DNA of 64,000 nucleotides. Source: Tritrichomonas musculus (lineage: Eukaryota > Parabasalia > Tritrichomonadida > Tritrichomonadidae). Position 1 is the first letter of the stretch. Every line of letters begins with the position of its first letter. The notes below the pieces were generated by a model. The model saw only the letters and a program-made list of their open reading frames with translations, was not told the origin of the DNA and did no database searches. Below are positions 10,167-19,988 of this stretch, piece after piece. Location: positions 2,418,001-2,482,000 of the forward strand of contig JAPFFF010000009.1 of assembly GCA_039105265.1 (NCBI GenBank), in the 5' to 3' direction. A program made the translations under genes and the position numbers.

Positions 10167-10174
10167 ACTTTTTG
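10167..10174 (-). promoter_or_regulatory. Candidate upstream motif CAAAAAGT
   Basis: A TTCAAAAAGTTT match on the minus strand lies about 38 bp upstream of the ATG of the 7943-10129 gene. It is one of about 19 copies in spacers of this window. Function is inferred only from recurrence and location. Confidence 0.3.
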
Positions 10175-10284
10175 AATGTATTTAAAAATCTTTCAAAAGA
10201 AAAATATATAAATAACGATTAAATATCTATCAAAAATTGAACAACAAATAATATTATTTAATAATATTAGAGTATATGATGAAA

Positions 10285-12825
10285 TCATGTTGGAACTTCA
10301 TTTAATGGCTTATGATATAAAAAGACCAATTTCTTTGCGCACTTGAAAATTCGGGTTTCGTCAAACTCTTCAGGCGATTTTGGAGAAGATAAAGCTATTT
10401 GAAATTCACGAACTTCATTGCTATTAAAATCTACTTGATTAGAAAATAGTTCCAAAACTTGATCGGCTGTTACTCGGCCATATTTTATAGCGTTAATCAG
10501 AGTATTCATCGAGTTTTTAATGGAAATCTCTTGGAAATTAGTGAACATTCCATTCACCAACATAGTTAATATTGGTCTAATGTCATTAAAATAGTTTTGT
10601 ATTATCAGTTGATTTACCAATAGAATCGCAACTTCAGTAATTCTATTGTCAATTGATGTTAATGGAGATAAAAGTAGTTCAACTGAAAAGACATCAAGAA
10701 ATCCTGGCCATTTAAGATTAAATAATTCAAAAATAAATAAGTAAACTTCACGTCGTAATTCTGCATCTTCAATTTGTGGGAAAGAAACAACAAATCTCAT
10801 GATTGGTTCAATTTGTTGTTTATAATTAGAATCTGTTAGCAACTGATAAATAGGTTGTTTTGAGAGTAATTTTATATGATCTTGAACTGGAGCAATGTAT
10901 AATGCTTCACCAATCCATTTAATAATCTGGAAATAATCTTGAACAATTTTTGCTTCAATTGAGTCACTCAAAAACTTGCAAAGTGAACTCATAATCTGAT
11001 CGCTTTGGAAGTGCCATAAAGGTTCTAAAATAATAATGAATTGGTTGAAAACCTGGTAAAAAAATTGTTTAATGATATTATTTTCTATTTCTAAGTCGTT
11101 CTTAATTATTATAACTGTGTTAACAATCTCATAAATGAAACTAAACATTGAGAGCACCTCATTCTGCAAAAGGGAACTAGTTTGTTCGCATACAACTTTA
11201 CTAATAATAGATAAAATTTGTTCAAATTGCGAAGAATTTTCAGAATTTGGTTCAATACGCGCTAATAAATAAAGCAAAGATGACATTATGTATGGTATAA
11301 GTTGAGGAGGCGATTGTTGAAGCCATGATATAAGTGGCGTCATTAATTTTTGAGCATTGTCAATAAATACTTGAGGATCTTGGAGTGTGAATTCGCAAAT
11401 AGCTTGTATGGCAGCAATATTTGGGCTGTTAATAAACGATGAGTATACTAGAGAAATTATTCCAGATTTGTATTTAGGACCAACATTAATTGTGGATAAT
11501 CGAATAAATTGTAATGCTGATTGCGGAACTGAATCTGAAGCTAAAATTTGTTGAGCAACAGCTGGTGCAAAATACTGATTAATGTGAATAAACGTTGAAG
11601 CAATTACAAAGATAAGGCCATCACTAAATTCTTTTAATTTTTCTGTGAAATATTGGCATAATGGAGATGATTGAAAGTCTGATTCATATGGTATTTCTGT
11701 TAATTTGCGAATTATTTTTGATATTATGTTTCGATTTGTTTCATCATTAATAAATTCATCATAATTTGTGTTAATTGCAAACATTATAATATCAAGAAAT
11801 TGGAAAATTACAGGGAAAAAATTGTTGTTGTTTCTAACGATTGCGTTTATGTTATATTTTGATGTTTTGGCAACTTCTAGAAATTCGTTTGGATCAATAA
11901 TTAAAAATCTTAATGTTATTAAGAATTTTTGAAGTAGCGCTGACAAAAATTCATCAGAACAAGCCAAAAAGAATTCAACATTATAATCAATAATTTCACA
12001 CCATGCAACTGATGCAAATTGTGCAGCCTGAATTTCATCAGCATTTCCATTGAGTAGCTTATCTACCATGTTGACTAAGATCATCATAAATTCTTGTATT
12101 ATTCGAAAATCATCTGAAAAACCAATTGAATCTGCGTCAATTGCGATTTCTTGATATAATTCTAAAAAATTAGAGTAAAGAGGAAGTTGATTAGGAACTT
12201 CCCTGAGGAAAGGTAGAAATCCCCAAATTACTGAGCTATCAAATTTAACACCATCTATTTGCTGTGCGACGAATTTCATCAAATCAACCCATGTGGGAGT
12301 TAATTGTTGTGCTTGACTTAAAAGCTTAATCAGGAAATTTATTGTGTTTTCATGAGTAAGCTTATCATCAAAAACTTTATTATCATTACCAAGGCATTCA
12401 GCTAGAAATGTAAAATAAAGAATCATATCATCTATATTACAATCAGTCCAGTTTTTATCCATATATTCTGGATATATGGCAGAAATGCATGCGAGATCTT
12501 TTGCGAGACAATTTTTACATTTTTCGTCGAGGGTGTTTGGTGTTGAACTTACAAATCGGTTTTTAAGAACCAAAAATGTTCGATCCAACGTTTCTGAATT
12601 GAATTGATCTGCAAAGTTGTTGATTATAAAATTTACTGCTAACGCACTGAAAAAAATATCATTCAAGTTTAATGAACTCTCGATCACTTCAAGTGCAAGT
12701 GGAAGTGAATTTGGGTTTCTCTGCCATTCCATTAGCCACTGTTCAGCCCGTATCTGTTCTTCTCTATTTGAAGATTCTATAAAAGTGGCAACAGCGGCGG
12801 AAAATGCTTCTTGAGGCGATGACAC
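10285..12825 (-). CDS. Importin-13/transportin-3-like karyopherin
   Basis: This all-helical protein of about 846 aa is made of HEAT-type helix pairs. The N-terminus (AFSAAVATFIESSNREEQIRAEQWLMEWQRN) matches the start of the transportin-3/importin-13 family, where 'R..AE.WL..FQ..P' is diagnostic, followed by 'FFSALAVNFIINNF'. Proteins of this family carry cargo through nuclear pores under Ran control. Length is slightly below the usual 920-960 aa. The start is uncertain: the longest frame opens with GTG at 12825 and no in-frame ATG occurs before residue about 30. A nearby ATG (12847) is out of frame, and a 16-base A run just upstream may conceal an indel. The frame is otherwise clean to its stop. 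Confidence 0.7.
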   Translation of the reverse strand: MSSPQEAFSAAVATFIESSNREEQIRAEQWLMEWQRNPNSLPLALEVIESSLNLNDIFFSALAVNFIINNFADQFNSETLDRTFLVLKNRFVSSTPNTLDEKCKNCLAKDLACISAIYPEYMDKNWTDCNIDDMILYFTFLAECLGNDNKVFDDKLTHENTINFLIKLLSQAQQLTPTWVDLMKFVAQQIDGVKFDSSVIWGFLPFLREVPNQLPLYSNFLELYQEIAIDADSIGFSDDFRIIQEFMMILVNMVDKLLNGNADEIQAAQFASVAWCEIIDYNVEFFLACSDEFLSALLQKFLITLRFLIIDPNEFLEVAKTSKYNINAIVRNNNNFFPVIFQFLDIIMFAINTNYDEFINDETNRNIISKIIRKLTEIPYESDFQSSPLCQYFTEKLKEFSDGLIFVIASTFIHINQYFAPAVAQQILASDSVPQSALQFIRLSTINVGPKYKSGIISLVYSSFINSPNIAAIQAICEFTLQDPQVFIDNAQKLMTPLISWLQQSPPQLIPYIMSSLLYLLARIEPNSENSSQFEQILSIISKVVCEQTSSLLQNEVLSMFSFIYEIVNTVIIIKNDLEIENNIIKQFFYQVFNQFIIILEPLWHFQSDQIMSSLCKFLSDSIEAKIVQDYFQIIKWIGEALYIAPVQDHIKLLSKQPIYQLLTDSNYKQQIEPIMRFVVSFPQIEDAELRREVYLFIFELFNLKWPGFLDVFSVELLLSPLTSIDNRITEVAILLVNQLIIQNYFNDIRPILTMLVNGMFTNFQEISIKNSMNTLINAIKYGRVTADQVLELFSNQVDFNSNEVREFQIALSSPKSPEEFDETRIFKCAKKLVFLYHKPLNEVPT

Positions 12826-12869
12826 TGAAATTGTTGAAAAGTTGACATGTGAATAAAAAAAAAAAAAAA

Positions 12870-13840
12870 ATTCTTTTCATCGTTTTTAATATTTGAATAT
12901 TTTTTTTCATATCGTTCATTTCAATTTAATTTATCAATTTCATTATCGGTTCGATATATGTCTTATATCCAATTTCCACATTAAGGTTAAAAATGAATAT
13001 GATTTTATAGTATTAAATTTTGAATTTATAAGGCAAAATAAAAAGTCATTTCAACTTTGATAAATATGTCAATGGTTGTAACTTTTTGGTTGACTGTTTG
13101 AGGAAAATGGCAATATCTTTGAATTTGATTTGTTTATTTAATAATTAACATAAATTATATGAATAAGGTACAGACTTCGACCTATTTTACTTAAATTTAA
13201 TTAATCATGAAACTAGAAAACAAAAAAATTAGGAATTATATTTATATGAAACCGTTTAAACGGTTTTATATAAAACCCTTAAAATCGGTAAAAAAGTCTC
13301 ATAAAAAATAAAAAACTGATTATGTTTCAATTTGTTTTACATTAAAAAAAGTATTCTATATATATGTATATAGAATAGGTAATGTTGGGAATAAAACAAC
13401 TAATCATATTAATGTTTTTTTCTTCATCAATTATTTAAGGGTAAGCTTGTTATTTTCCTATTCTTGATGTTGATGATTATTTCATTTTCTGATATCAATA
13501 AATAAAGTATTCCATGATTCTCAAAATCAATTTCAATAAAAAAGTATGTATTTTTTATTTTAATCCTTTGGTAAATATCAATATGTTATGTTATTTATTT
13601 TTAAATATTTTAAAATAAGGAATACAAATCATAAAACAAGATAAAGGGAAATTCATTTATATTTTGTCTTTTCTGAGTCTCATTCAAAAAGTGAAAATCC
13701 GTCATAAAAGTTTCACTGTGCTTTAGTTGATCTAAAGATAAATATGTTTGAAATCTTGAGAGCTCTCTAATCTATATCAAGTTTTCATTTTTTTTTTTTT
13801 TTTTTTTTTTCATATCATATTTCTTATTGATTTCAAGATA
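12870..13840. other. Spacer with two palindromes and poly-T tract
   Basis: There is no reading frame. It contains a near-perfect palindrome around AAACCGTTTAAACGGTTT (13249-13266), an 11-bp-stem hairpin at 13352-13377, copies of ACTTTTTG/CAAAAAGT at 13081-13088 and 13685-13692, and a T tract just left of 13811. Confidence 0.6.
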
Positions 13841-13876
13841 CCCATCCCGCGCTTCAATTCGGATTGTTCGTTATTT

Positions 13877-16210
13877 TTTTGAATGTTCTTTTAACGAGTA
13901 AAAAATTGAGAGCATTTCTGAGAGAAAATTGAATGTAAAAAACGTATAAAAAAATTAAATTGTTTATATTTCAGGAACAAATAAATATTTTCATTATTAA
14001 AAACAATATATATTAGCTATAATTTAAAGTATTTAAATATTAAAAATATAAAGAAAAAAGGAGATGGTAGAAATTTTAATGCTTTAATATTATGTCAAAA
14101 AATAAATGATATTGGAAATTTTCCAATGGATTATTCATCATTGATAAAATGATTATTTATATTGATACTCGATAAAGGTTGAATTTTATAACCATTCAAA
14201 TATTGATGATCAGATCTCGATACCTTTAGCGTATTTTGGAAATTTTGGTTCATATATAAAAGATTTTTTCAATATTAAATAGAAATATTGTGTTCAAAAA
14301 TGAAATCTCGGGCAAAGAGTTGTAAAATTGTATAATATTGAGAAAATTCTGGAAAATCTAAAAGGCATAGGAGAAAGTTCTCGACGCTTTTGTTATTAAT
14401 TGTATTGTAAAAATTAATTTATTCATGTTTTAGAACTTGTTTGCTTTTTGGTGAATGTGAAATGAAATTATTTGCTATTAGATTAACGTTGGACAGAAAA
14501 TAGACTATTGGCTAAAATTATTAAGCTGAGAAATGATTGGATATCGTTTAATTTGTTTGATCTGAGTGTATAATAAAATGACGAATATTTTGAATAAAGA
14601 GGTTTGTATGATGAAAAGGCTATATTATGTTAAAAACAATATTACTGATTGTATATTTAATCTTTGCAGGAGATGAAAGGAGAATAATTCATTGATTTTA
14701 TTTCAAGTTTTAGCTAAAAAAAAAAAACGATTAAATTGCATTGAATTTTTATCGTATCGTATTGAATTTCTATCGTATTGCATTGAATTTTTATCGTATT
14801 GAATGATTTAAAATCAAGGGAAAATGATAATAATAAGAACTTATAACGATTTGTTGGTGATTTTAAAGCATTTTTGGTAAGAAAAAATCATCATGCTTTG
14901 AAATTGAGAAGAAGAATCTCCATCTTCTGAAAATTCTAAGCAAGAAAAAAAACTCCATCTTCTACCTAATTATCTTTAAAAAAGAAACGGGTAAAATGTT
15001 TGTTAATTATTTAATTAAATGCTGTTGCGCGCGGTATTGTGGAATATTAATCATTTAAGTAAGATTTTGCCTAAAATTAAAATATTTGTCGTATTGGATA
15101 AATGTCGATTCGAGAAATTGTTAATTGGATAACAATTTGTTTTTAAATATTTGAGATTGCGTTAACTATAGAAATTATTTTAAAAATGAAAGGACATGGC
15201 ATCAAATAGCAAGTAATTTTCGAATAATGTTTTTGCTGCATTGATATTTATTGTAACTACAATTAAAATATAGCGATATTATTGAGAATAAATAGAATAA
15301 AGATATGCGCTTAAATGGTCAAGTAAAATTCATTTTCAATTTGAATTTTAGAGTTAATAAAGCGGAAATATATTGTTTTAGCTTGGTATAACGTTAAATT
15401 TCGTGAAATCATTGAAAGATTTAGGAATAAGTTTGCAAAATGGATTGCTTTTTATTTATCAGCCAATATGATATCGTTGAAAATGATACTAACAGCTGTT
15501 TGTTATAAAAAAAGCATTCGGAAGGAGCTACTGTCAATAGCCTAATGAAGTTTGGTCTATAAAATTCTAATCAACTTTTTCAATTATAATGGTTCCATTG
15601 AAAAATAAAAAAGTTATTTATTTATTAATACACATATAAATATATATATTCATATATTTATATATAGCATTTCATTTATATATAAATAAATGTTTTCAAA
15701 GAATATATTATAAAAAATAAGATAATAATGATATATTTAAATTTTTATTTTATATTATCAACCACTTTTATTTATTTTTTCAATTAAAATGGTTCGAAAA
15801 TTCAGACATAAAATTTCAATGAAAGCAAGATCATATTTTACTTCATTATTACTGGGGAAACCCAGTAAATTGGACAACCAACATGTAGCCAATCGTTTAA
15901 AGTGATGCCGCTGTATCTTTTATTCAAATTTCAGTTAAAAGTTTTTCTATTTTAATCGAATGCTATTTGATGATATTGGCATAAACCAATTCAACTTTTT
16001 ATTCAGTTTTTCTAAATGACCCCCGGAATATGATTACGTAGTTTCAATTATATCTTGTAAATATTTCAAAAGATTATATAGATTGATTTGGTCATTTTGC
16101 TGTAGTTATGCTAATCTAAATACAATAGATTTAATTTTTATATCATTAAAAACAAAGATGTTGAAATAAATAAACACTCTCAATCCAAATAGAAAATTTT
16201 TATTTATTAA
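13877..16210. other. Non-coding interior of the pogo-type element
   Basis: This 2.3-kb AT-rich stretch has no convincing frame on either strand. It holds a small tandem repeat (about 14733-14805) of an attgaatttttatcgtat-type unit in three copies and dense AT palindromes near 15640-15690. It could be untranslated mRNA, a cargo remnant or captured host spacer. Confidence 0.5.
14733..14805. repeat. Short tandem repeat, three imperfect copies of ~24 bp
   Basis: Three successive copies of a unit reading approximately ATTGAATTTTTATCGTATTG occur inside the transposon's non-coding part. Differences between copies are single bases. Confidence 0.6.
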
Positions 16211-17437
16211 TCAGAATAACTTTCTTAAATTATTGAATGATTCTCTAACATTTTCTATGCCAATATGTTCCCACGCCCATATCAAATCTTGGCAGGCATC
16301 TTTTTTGGTCCTTTTTAAAAATGGATCATCTCGAAATCTGTCCATATACAATCTCCTTGATATTGCTTTTAATGGGCCAAAAATACCTACATCTAGTGGC
16401 TGAAGCTGATCAGTAAAGCCACTAGGTATGAAATACAATTTAATATTGTTTTTTTCAGAAAATTGAATGATTTCTTCTGATATGTGTACTTTGTAAGAGT
16501 CGCATATTACATGCAATGTTTGATTATCATCATAACCGTAGTAATCTCTAATTCCTACTATATAATCTTTAAAGGTGTTGATGGTAGTCCAGCCATTTTC
16601 ACTGAAAGATCTAAAGTGATAATTTACATCGCCGAGTTGTGACTCACAAACATAATCAGTTTTTCCGGATGCAATGAATTGGAGTGGAAGTTTCACTCCA
16701 TCAGCTCTTATGCCAGCCACAACAGTAATACGATTTTTTGGGTCGCCATTGACGTATCTAATAACATGATCCTCTCCTTTCTTGTGCCAGCACTTTAATA
16801 TCTTGGGAATAACCTCCCAAGACGTTTCATCTATGTTGATTATGTAACTTTCTTCAACATTTTTGAACAAATACTCCATTTGTTCTGAAAATGTATCATC
16901 ATAGTGTGTTGTCAACGGTCTTCTTGCAGCATGTAATTTACGAGATACAAAATCATTGCGCTTTTTAAAATCAGTAACGAATCCATCTGATACATTGAAC
17001 TTTGGTAACTTGGAATAATCATCTTCGTAATAATACTTTTCCAAATATGCATCCATAATTAAATTTTTAAAATCTTGATTTTGAAAAAGTAGACCTTGTT
17101 TAATTATATTCTCTTCTATGTATTCAGTTATATAGCTTTCTTCTTCATTAGTAAAAATTCTTTTAGATTGTGATGTTTGTTTTAAAAGTGGATGATAATT
17201 AGGATTTTCTCGTTGCCTTTTTCTCCAATCGCTAATTGTACTTGTTGGAATCCCAGTTGTGCTTGAGATAAAAGAGCAATCGCCATATGAGTAATGGGAA
17301 TCATCTAATAATTTCATAATTAAATCAATTTTATCAGGTGAACGATCATAAAGCATGTATTTTTTAGTTTGAGAAAGAGAAATTAGCTCATTTAATAACT
17401 CTGCTCTTGAAGCCATTAAATAAATGAAATCGACCAT
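16211..17437 (-). CDS. Pogo/Tigger-like transposase (DDE_1 family)
   Basis: The 408-aa transposase catalyses cut-and-paste movement of the surrounding element. It has a first helix-turn-helix at about 55-75 (ISSTTGIPTSTISDWRKR). A CENP-B/Tc5-type second DNA-binding domain at about 85-172 ends in FVTDFKKRNDFVSRKLHAAR. The DDE core has catalytic Asp203 (NIDET), Asp313 (ICDSYKVH) and Asp349 (LQPLDVG). Spacing between the last two gives DD35D, within the pogo/Tigger range. The frame is intact and the end of the catalytic domain is present. Two ATGs are possible: 17437, or 17416 (MASRAELL), which gives a more typical N-terminus. Its stop is about 2.4 kb from the left repeat. Confidence 0.92.
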   Translation of the reverse strand: MVDFIYLMASRAELLNELISLSQTKKYMLYDRSPDKIDLIMKLLDDSHYSYGDCSFISSTTGIPTSTISDWRKRQRENPNYHPLLKQTSQSKRIFTNEEESYITEYIEENIIKQGLLFQNQDFKNLIMDAYLEKYYYEDDYSKLPKFNVSDGFVTDFKKRNDFVSRKLHAARRPLTTHYDDTFSEQMEYLFKNVEESYIINIDETSWEVIPKILKCWHKKGEDHVIRYVNGDPKNRITVVAGIRADGVKLPLQFIASGKTDYVCESQLGDVNYHFRSFSENGWTTINTFKDYIVGIRDYYGYDDNQTLHVICDSYKVHISEEIIQFSEKNNIKLYFIPSGFTDQLQPLDVGIFGPLKAISRRLYMDRFRDDPFLKRTKKDACQDLIWAWEHIGIENVRESFNNLRKLF

Positions 17438-17817
17438 AATAAATTGAATAGATTTGAATGTATTAAATTATTAATTCAATTATTTTTGAAAAAGTTCATA
17501 AATGAGTTAATATATTTTCATTAACCAAAAGAATAAAAAATAAATAACGAACAATCCGAATTGAAGCGCGGGATGGGTAATTAATAATCTCGTTATCAGA
17601 TTTTTAAACTGGTAATCGAGTATCTGAAAAAATTAGTGACTTTTTTTGATATCGATTTTCACAATAATAAGCATGCTTAAAGGTGTACTTCTAACAAACA
17701 GGTTTGGTCAACATTGAAGTTGAAATCGTTGAAAAAAATTGGCTTTGAATATGATAAATTTCATTTTAAAGCTTTTTCACTTCATTATAACCTGTTTAAT
17801 TTGGTCATAGCATCTAA

Positions 17818-17853
17818 ATAACGCTGATTCAATGAAAGTAAAGTCAGCGTTAT
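17818..17853. repeat. Perfect 10-bp-stem hairpin
   Basis: ATAACGCTGA (17818-17827) and TCAGCGTTAT (17844-17853) are exact inverse complements with a 16-nt loop. The stem is GC-richer than its surroundings. Confidence 0.7.
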
Positions 17854-18699
17854 GAATAAACATATCAAAACATTTTAATTAATATATGATTTTGATTATG
17901 CTTTTTCTTTGATTTTTAGGTGTCAAAATTGTAAAAACATCAGTATAATTTCCTGGAAATATTTCAAGTAAAATTTTTGGAAAGAGTGTCAGATCAAATC
18001 TACATCGCTTCTTTCATAAATATAGTTATAGAAAAATTGATAAGTGTGAAATTTAATTTGTTTTGCACAGTTGATGCTTTTATCGAATTGTTTGTTGTAA
18101 ATATGGATTCTCATTTGGGTAGATATTAATACTTTAAATCTAATATTAACAGTATTTCTTCTTCTATTTAACATTTGATGAAGAATTTGGATAGTGAATC
18201 ATTTATTTAAAGCAATCAATGGATCAAATTGAGAAATCCCATTGCATTCAAAGCATTTAATCAATAACTCTGTTGTTATTGAATACCACTCATTCTATAA
18301 AAACAAAATTGTGAAATATCCTATTTTTCGGCCTCGTAAAGAAAACCGTTGAGCTATTGTGAGAGTCAATTGACTGATCTTAAGTTTTACCATTCTCGTC
18401 TTCAGTAGCTCAGCGATGCAAACTTCTTGGGCATATCTAATTATTATGTTATTATTTATTATTGATAATGAAATGCTTCTCATTTACTCAAGCTATCACA
18501 AAAAATCTAATTGAAATACAAGAGAATAGAAGTAAATCCAGATTAAGTGAATCAATACTGTCATGAAGTAGCAAAAAAGCAAATACATTCCAATCACTTT
18601 TATATATAATATTAATAAGGCTGGTTACTAGTAGTAAATATAAATGGCGCGATAATTTAACATTACTGTTGTCTGTTAAATAACCCCTCATTTTTGACT

Positions 18700-18890
18700 T
18701 TTTTTTGATGCTATAAATTGACTAATATTGACTTTTTCAAAGTTCAGAGAGAGCATCAAGTTGATAACCTTTTTGAGGTCATAAATGGCTTAATATTGGC
18801 TGTTTTGACCATTTGCGAGAGCATTGAGTTGAGATATTTTTTGAGGTTTTTTTCGAATAGGCGCCTGGCCATTTGAATTCTTTGAGAGCC
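18700..18890. repeat. Diverged direct repeat of ~70 bp
   Basis: Successive segments share 'TTTTTTGATGC/TTTTTGAGGT', 'ATAAATTGACTAATATTGACT/ATAAATGGCTTAATATTGGC', and 'AGAGCATCAAGTTGATA/AGAGCATTGAGTTGAGA'. A third partial unit follows. It lies next to the left end of the 19-20.6 kb island. Confidence 0.5.
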
Positions 18891-19070
18891 AGATACAAAA
18901 TCCTTACTTTATTACCAAGATTACTTTGGCGTATTTTTCATAAAACATTTCCGATTTGATTAACGATTTCCTGAGAATATCGATATCAGGTTTGCAAACT
19001 GATAATGGATTATCAAGATTAAAAAAGTGTCAATTCAGATATCGATTATTAGAATAACATAGTAGATGTA

Positions 19071-19113
19071 TTAAGCTGTGCTTCGGATACTACGTATCCT
19101 CTACCCAGCTTAA
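19071..19113. repeat. Nested hairpin at left edge of the island
   Basis: An outer 8-bp stem, TTAAGCTG (19071-19078) with CAGCTTAA (19106-19113), encloses an inner 6-bp stem, GGATAC (19085-19090) with GTATCC (19094-19099), on a 3-nt loop. The interior loop is symmetrical, 6 nt on each side. It could be a transposon-end hairpin, a recombinase site or part of a structured RNA. Confidence 0.6.
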
Positions 19114-19243
19114 CGCGTGAATCAGCCATTTCCACCATCTCTGACCATTAATGATAGTCCAAAACCATAACTCCACCGATCAATCGTAAACTGACTCACT
19201 TTCGATTCAAACTATTTTTTTATCGCCATATCATAATAATAAT

Positions 19244-19591
19244 ATGATGACCGAAATTGAATTCACAGTCGAACCAATCGATTCAATCGAAACCATTGAG
19301 TCAATCATTGAAGACTATCACGAATGGTTCACCGATAACAATGATCTCTCTAACATCAACAGTGTCGATGAACTACTCGAATCACTTCGTGATTATCTCG
19401 ATGATACCAACAATGAATCAGAGTTCAATCTCGACAACATCATCAACTATTATAACATCGACGATCTTGACGAACTCGATGATCGATTCATAGCTCACTA
19501 TGATAATAATGATGAAATGGACTCAAAGATCGAGTTAATCGATACCATCATTATGTTGGTGTTAATCAATGAATGGATTGAACCATGTTGA
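19244..19591 (+). CDS. Unrecognised acidic protein
   Basis: This 115-aa frame opens with ATGATG and is very rich in Asp, Glu, Asn and Ile (for example EPIDSIETIESIIEDYHEWF), with a predicted helical, strongly acidic character. I recognise no family. After the TGA at 19589-19591 the same frame stays open for 21 more codons to a TAA at 19655-19657. That extension is equally acidic and Ser-containing, which looks like a coding tail and not random spacer. Base use (frequent CGA, TCG, GATC) differs from the flanking genes, suggesting different origin. It is followed by the 27-bp repeat and a basic protein gene. Confidence 0.45.
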   Translation: MMTEIEFTVEPIDSIETIESIIEDYHEWFTDNNDLSNINSVDELLESLRDYLDDTNNESEFNLDNIINYYNIDDLDELDDRFIAHYDNNDEMDSKIELIDTIIMLVLINEWIEPC

Positions 19592-19692
19592 GCTTTCGAT
19601 TCGGATGAATTCGCTGACGATTCACAAAGTGAAGTTCTCGAAGAGAATGAAGAGTAAATGAAGTTTATTTTTGGTTTCATATCGGTTTGTTC

Positions 19693-19935
19693 GTAAACGA
19701 TCCAACTATGATATCTGATGTAAACGATCCAGCTATGACATCTGATGTGAACGATCCAACTATGATATCTGATGTAAACGATCCAACTATGATATATGAT
19801 GTAAACGATCCAACTATAACATCGAATGTAAACGATACAGCTATAACATCTGATGTAAACGATCCAACTATAACATCTGATGTGAACGATCCAGCTATGA
19901 CATCTGATGTGACCGATCCAGCTATAACATCTAAT
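19693..19935 (+). repeat. 27-bp minisatellite, nine copies
   Basis: There are nine contiguous 27-bp units of the form GTAAACGATCCAACTATGAT + ATCTGAT, differing at a few positions (GTA/GTG, ACT/GCT, ATG/ATA, ATA/ACA). The period is a multiple of three. In one frame (19651-19992) it reads as VNDP[TA][MI][IT]SD repeated, and most changes preserve that nonapeptide. That frame has no ATG before the repeat itself (the first is at 19708) and overlaps the next gene as ATGA (19989-19992). The antisense frame is also open (a repeat of VGSFTSDVI type), so coding status is uncertain. Confidence 0.85.
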
Positions 19936-19988
19936 GTGAATATAGTATTGTTTTTGTGTGACAAACGTGTGAGTTTAATTCTATCGAA

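Larger units (their letters stand above)
13841..17577 (-). mobile_element. Complete pogo/Tigger-type DNA transposon
   Basis: The 3,737-bp element is bounded by identical 36-bp terminal inverted repeats (13841-13876 and 17542-17577), beginning CCCATCCCGCGCTTCAATTC. Each end is flanked by TA (13839-13840 and 17578-17579), the target duplication of the Tc1/mariner/pogo superfamily. An uninterrupted transposase gene lies on the minus strand close to the right end. The identical repeats and open frame suggest recent insertion and possible autonomy. The left 2.3 kb shows no protein-coding potential, which is large for a pogo element. Confidence 0.93.
17580..19070. other. Spacer with hairpin and degenerate ~70-bp repeats
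   Basis: No supported gene was found; the 60-70-codon minus-strand frames at 17989-18691 are unrecognised and probably chance. A hairpin lies at 17818-17853. About 18700-18890 consists of two to three diverged ~70-bp units, each containing a 'TTTTTGA(G)...ATTG(A/G)CT...GAGAGCAT' pattern. Confidence 0.5.

Noticed and set aside
12948-15800. GGTTCGA-like B-box sequences suggesting tRNA genes
   Set aside because: No matching A box, acceptor stem or cloverleaf could be formed at either site.
17989-18691. Three minus-strand frames of 61-67 codons
   Set aside because: Short, unrelated to each other and unrecognised; one (RYAQEVCIAELLK...) vaguely resembles a helix-turn-helix, but too weakly to call.
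19677-19964. Antisense frame across the 27-bp minisatellite
   Set aside because: A multiple-of-three repeat keeps several frames open; an open frame here is not evidence of coding.
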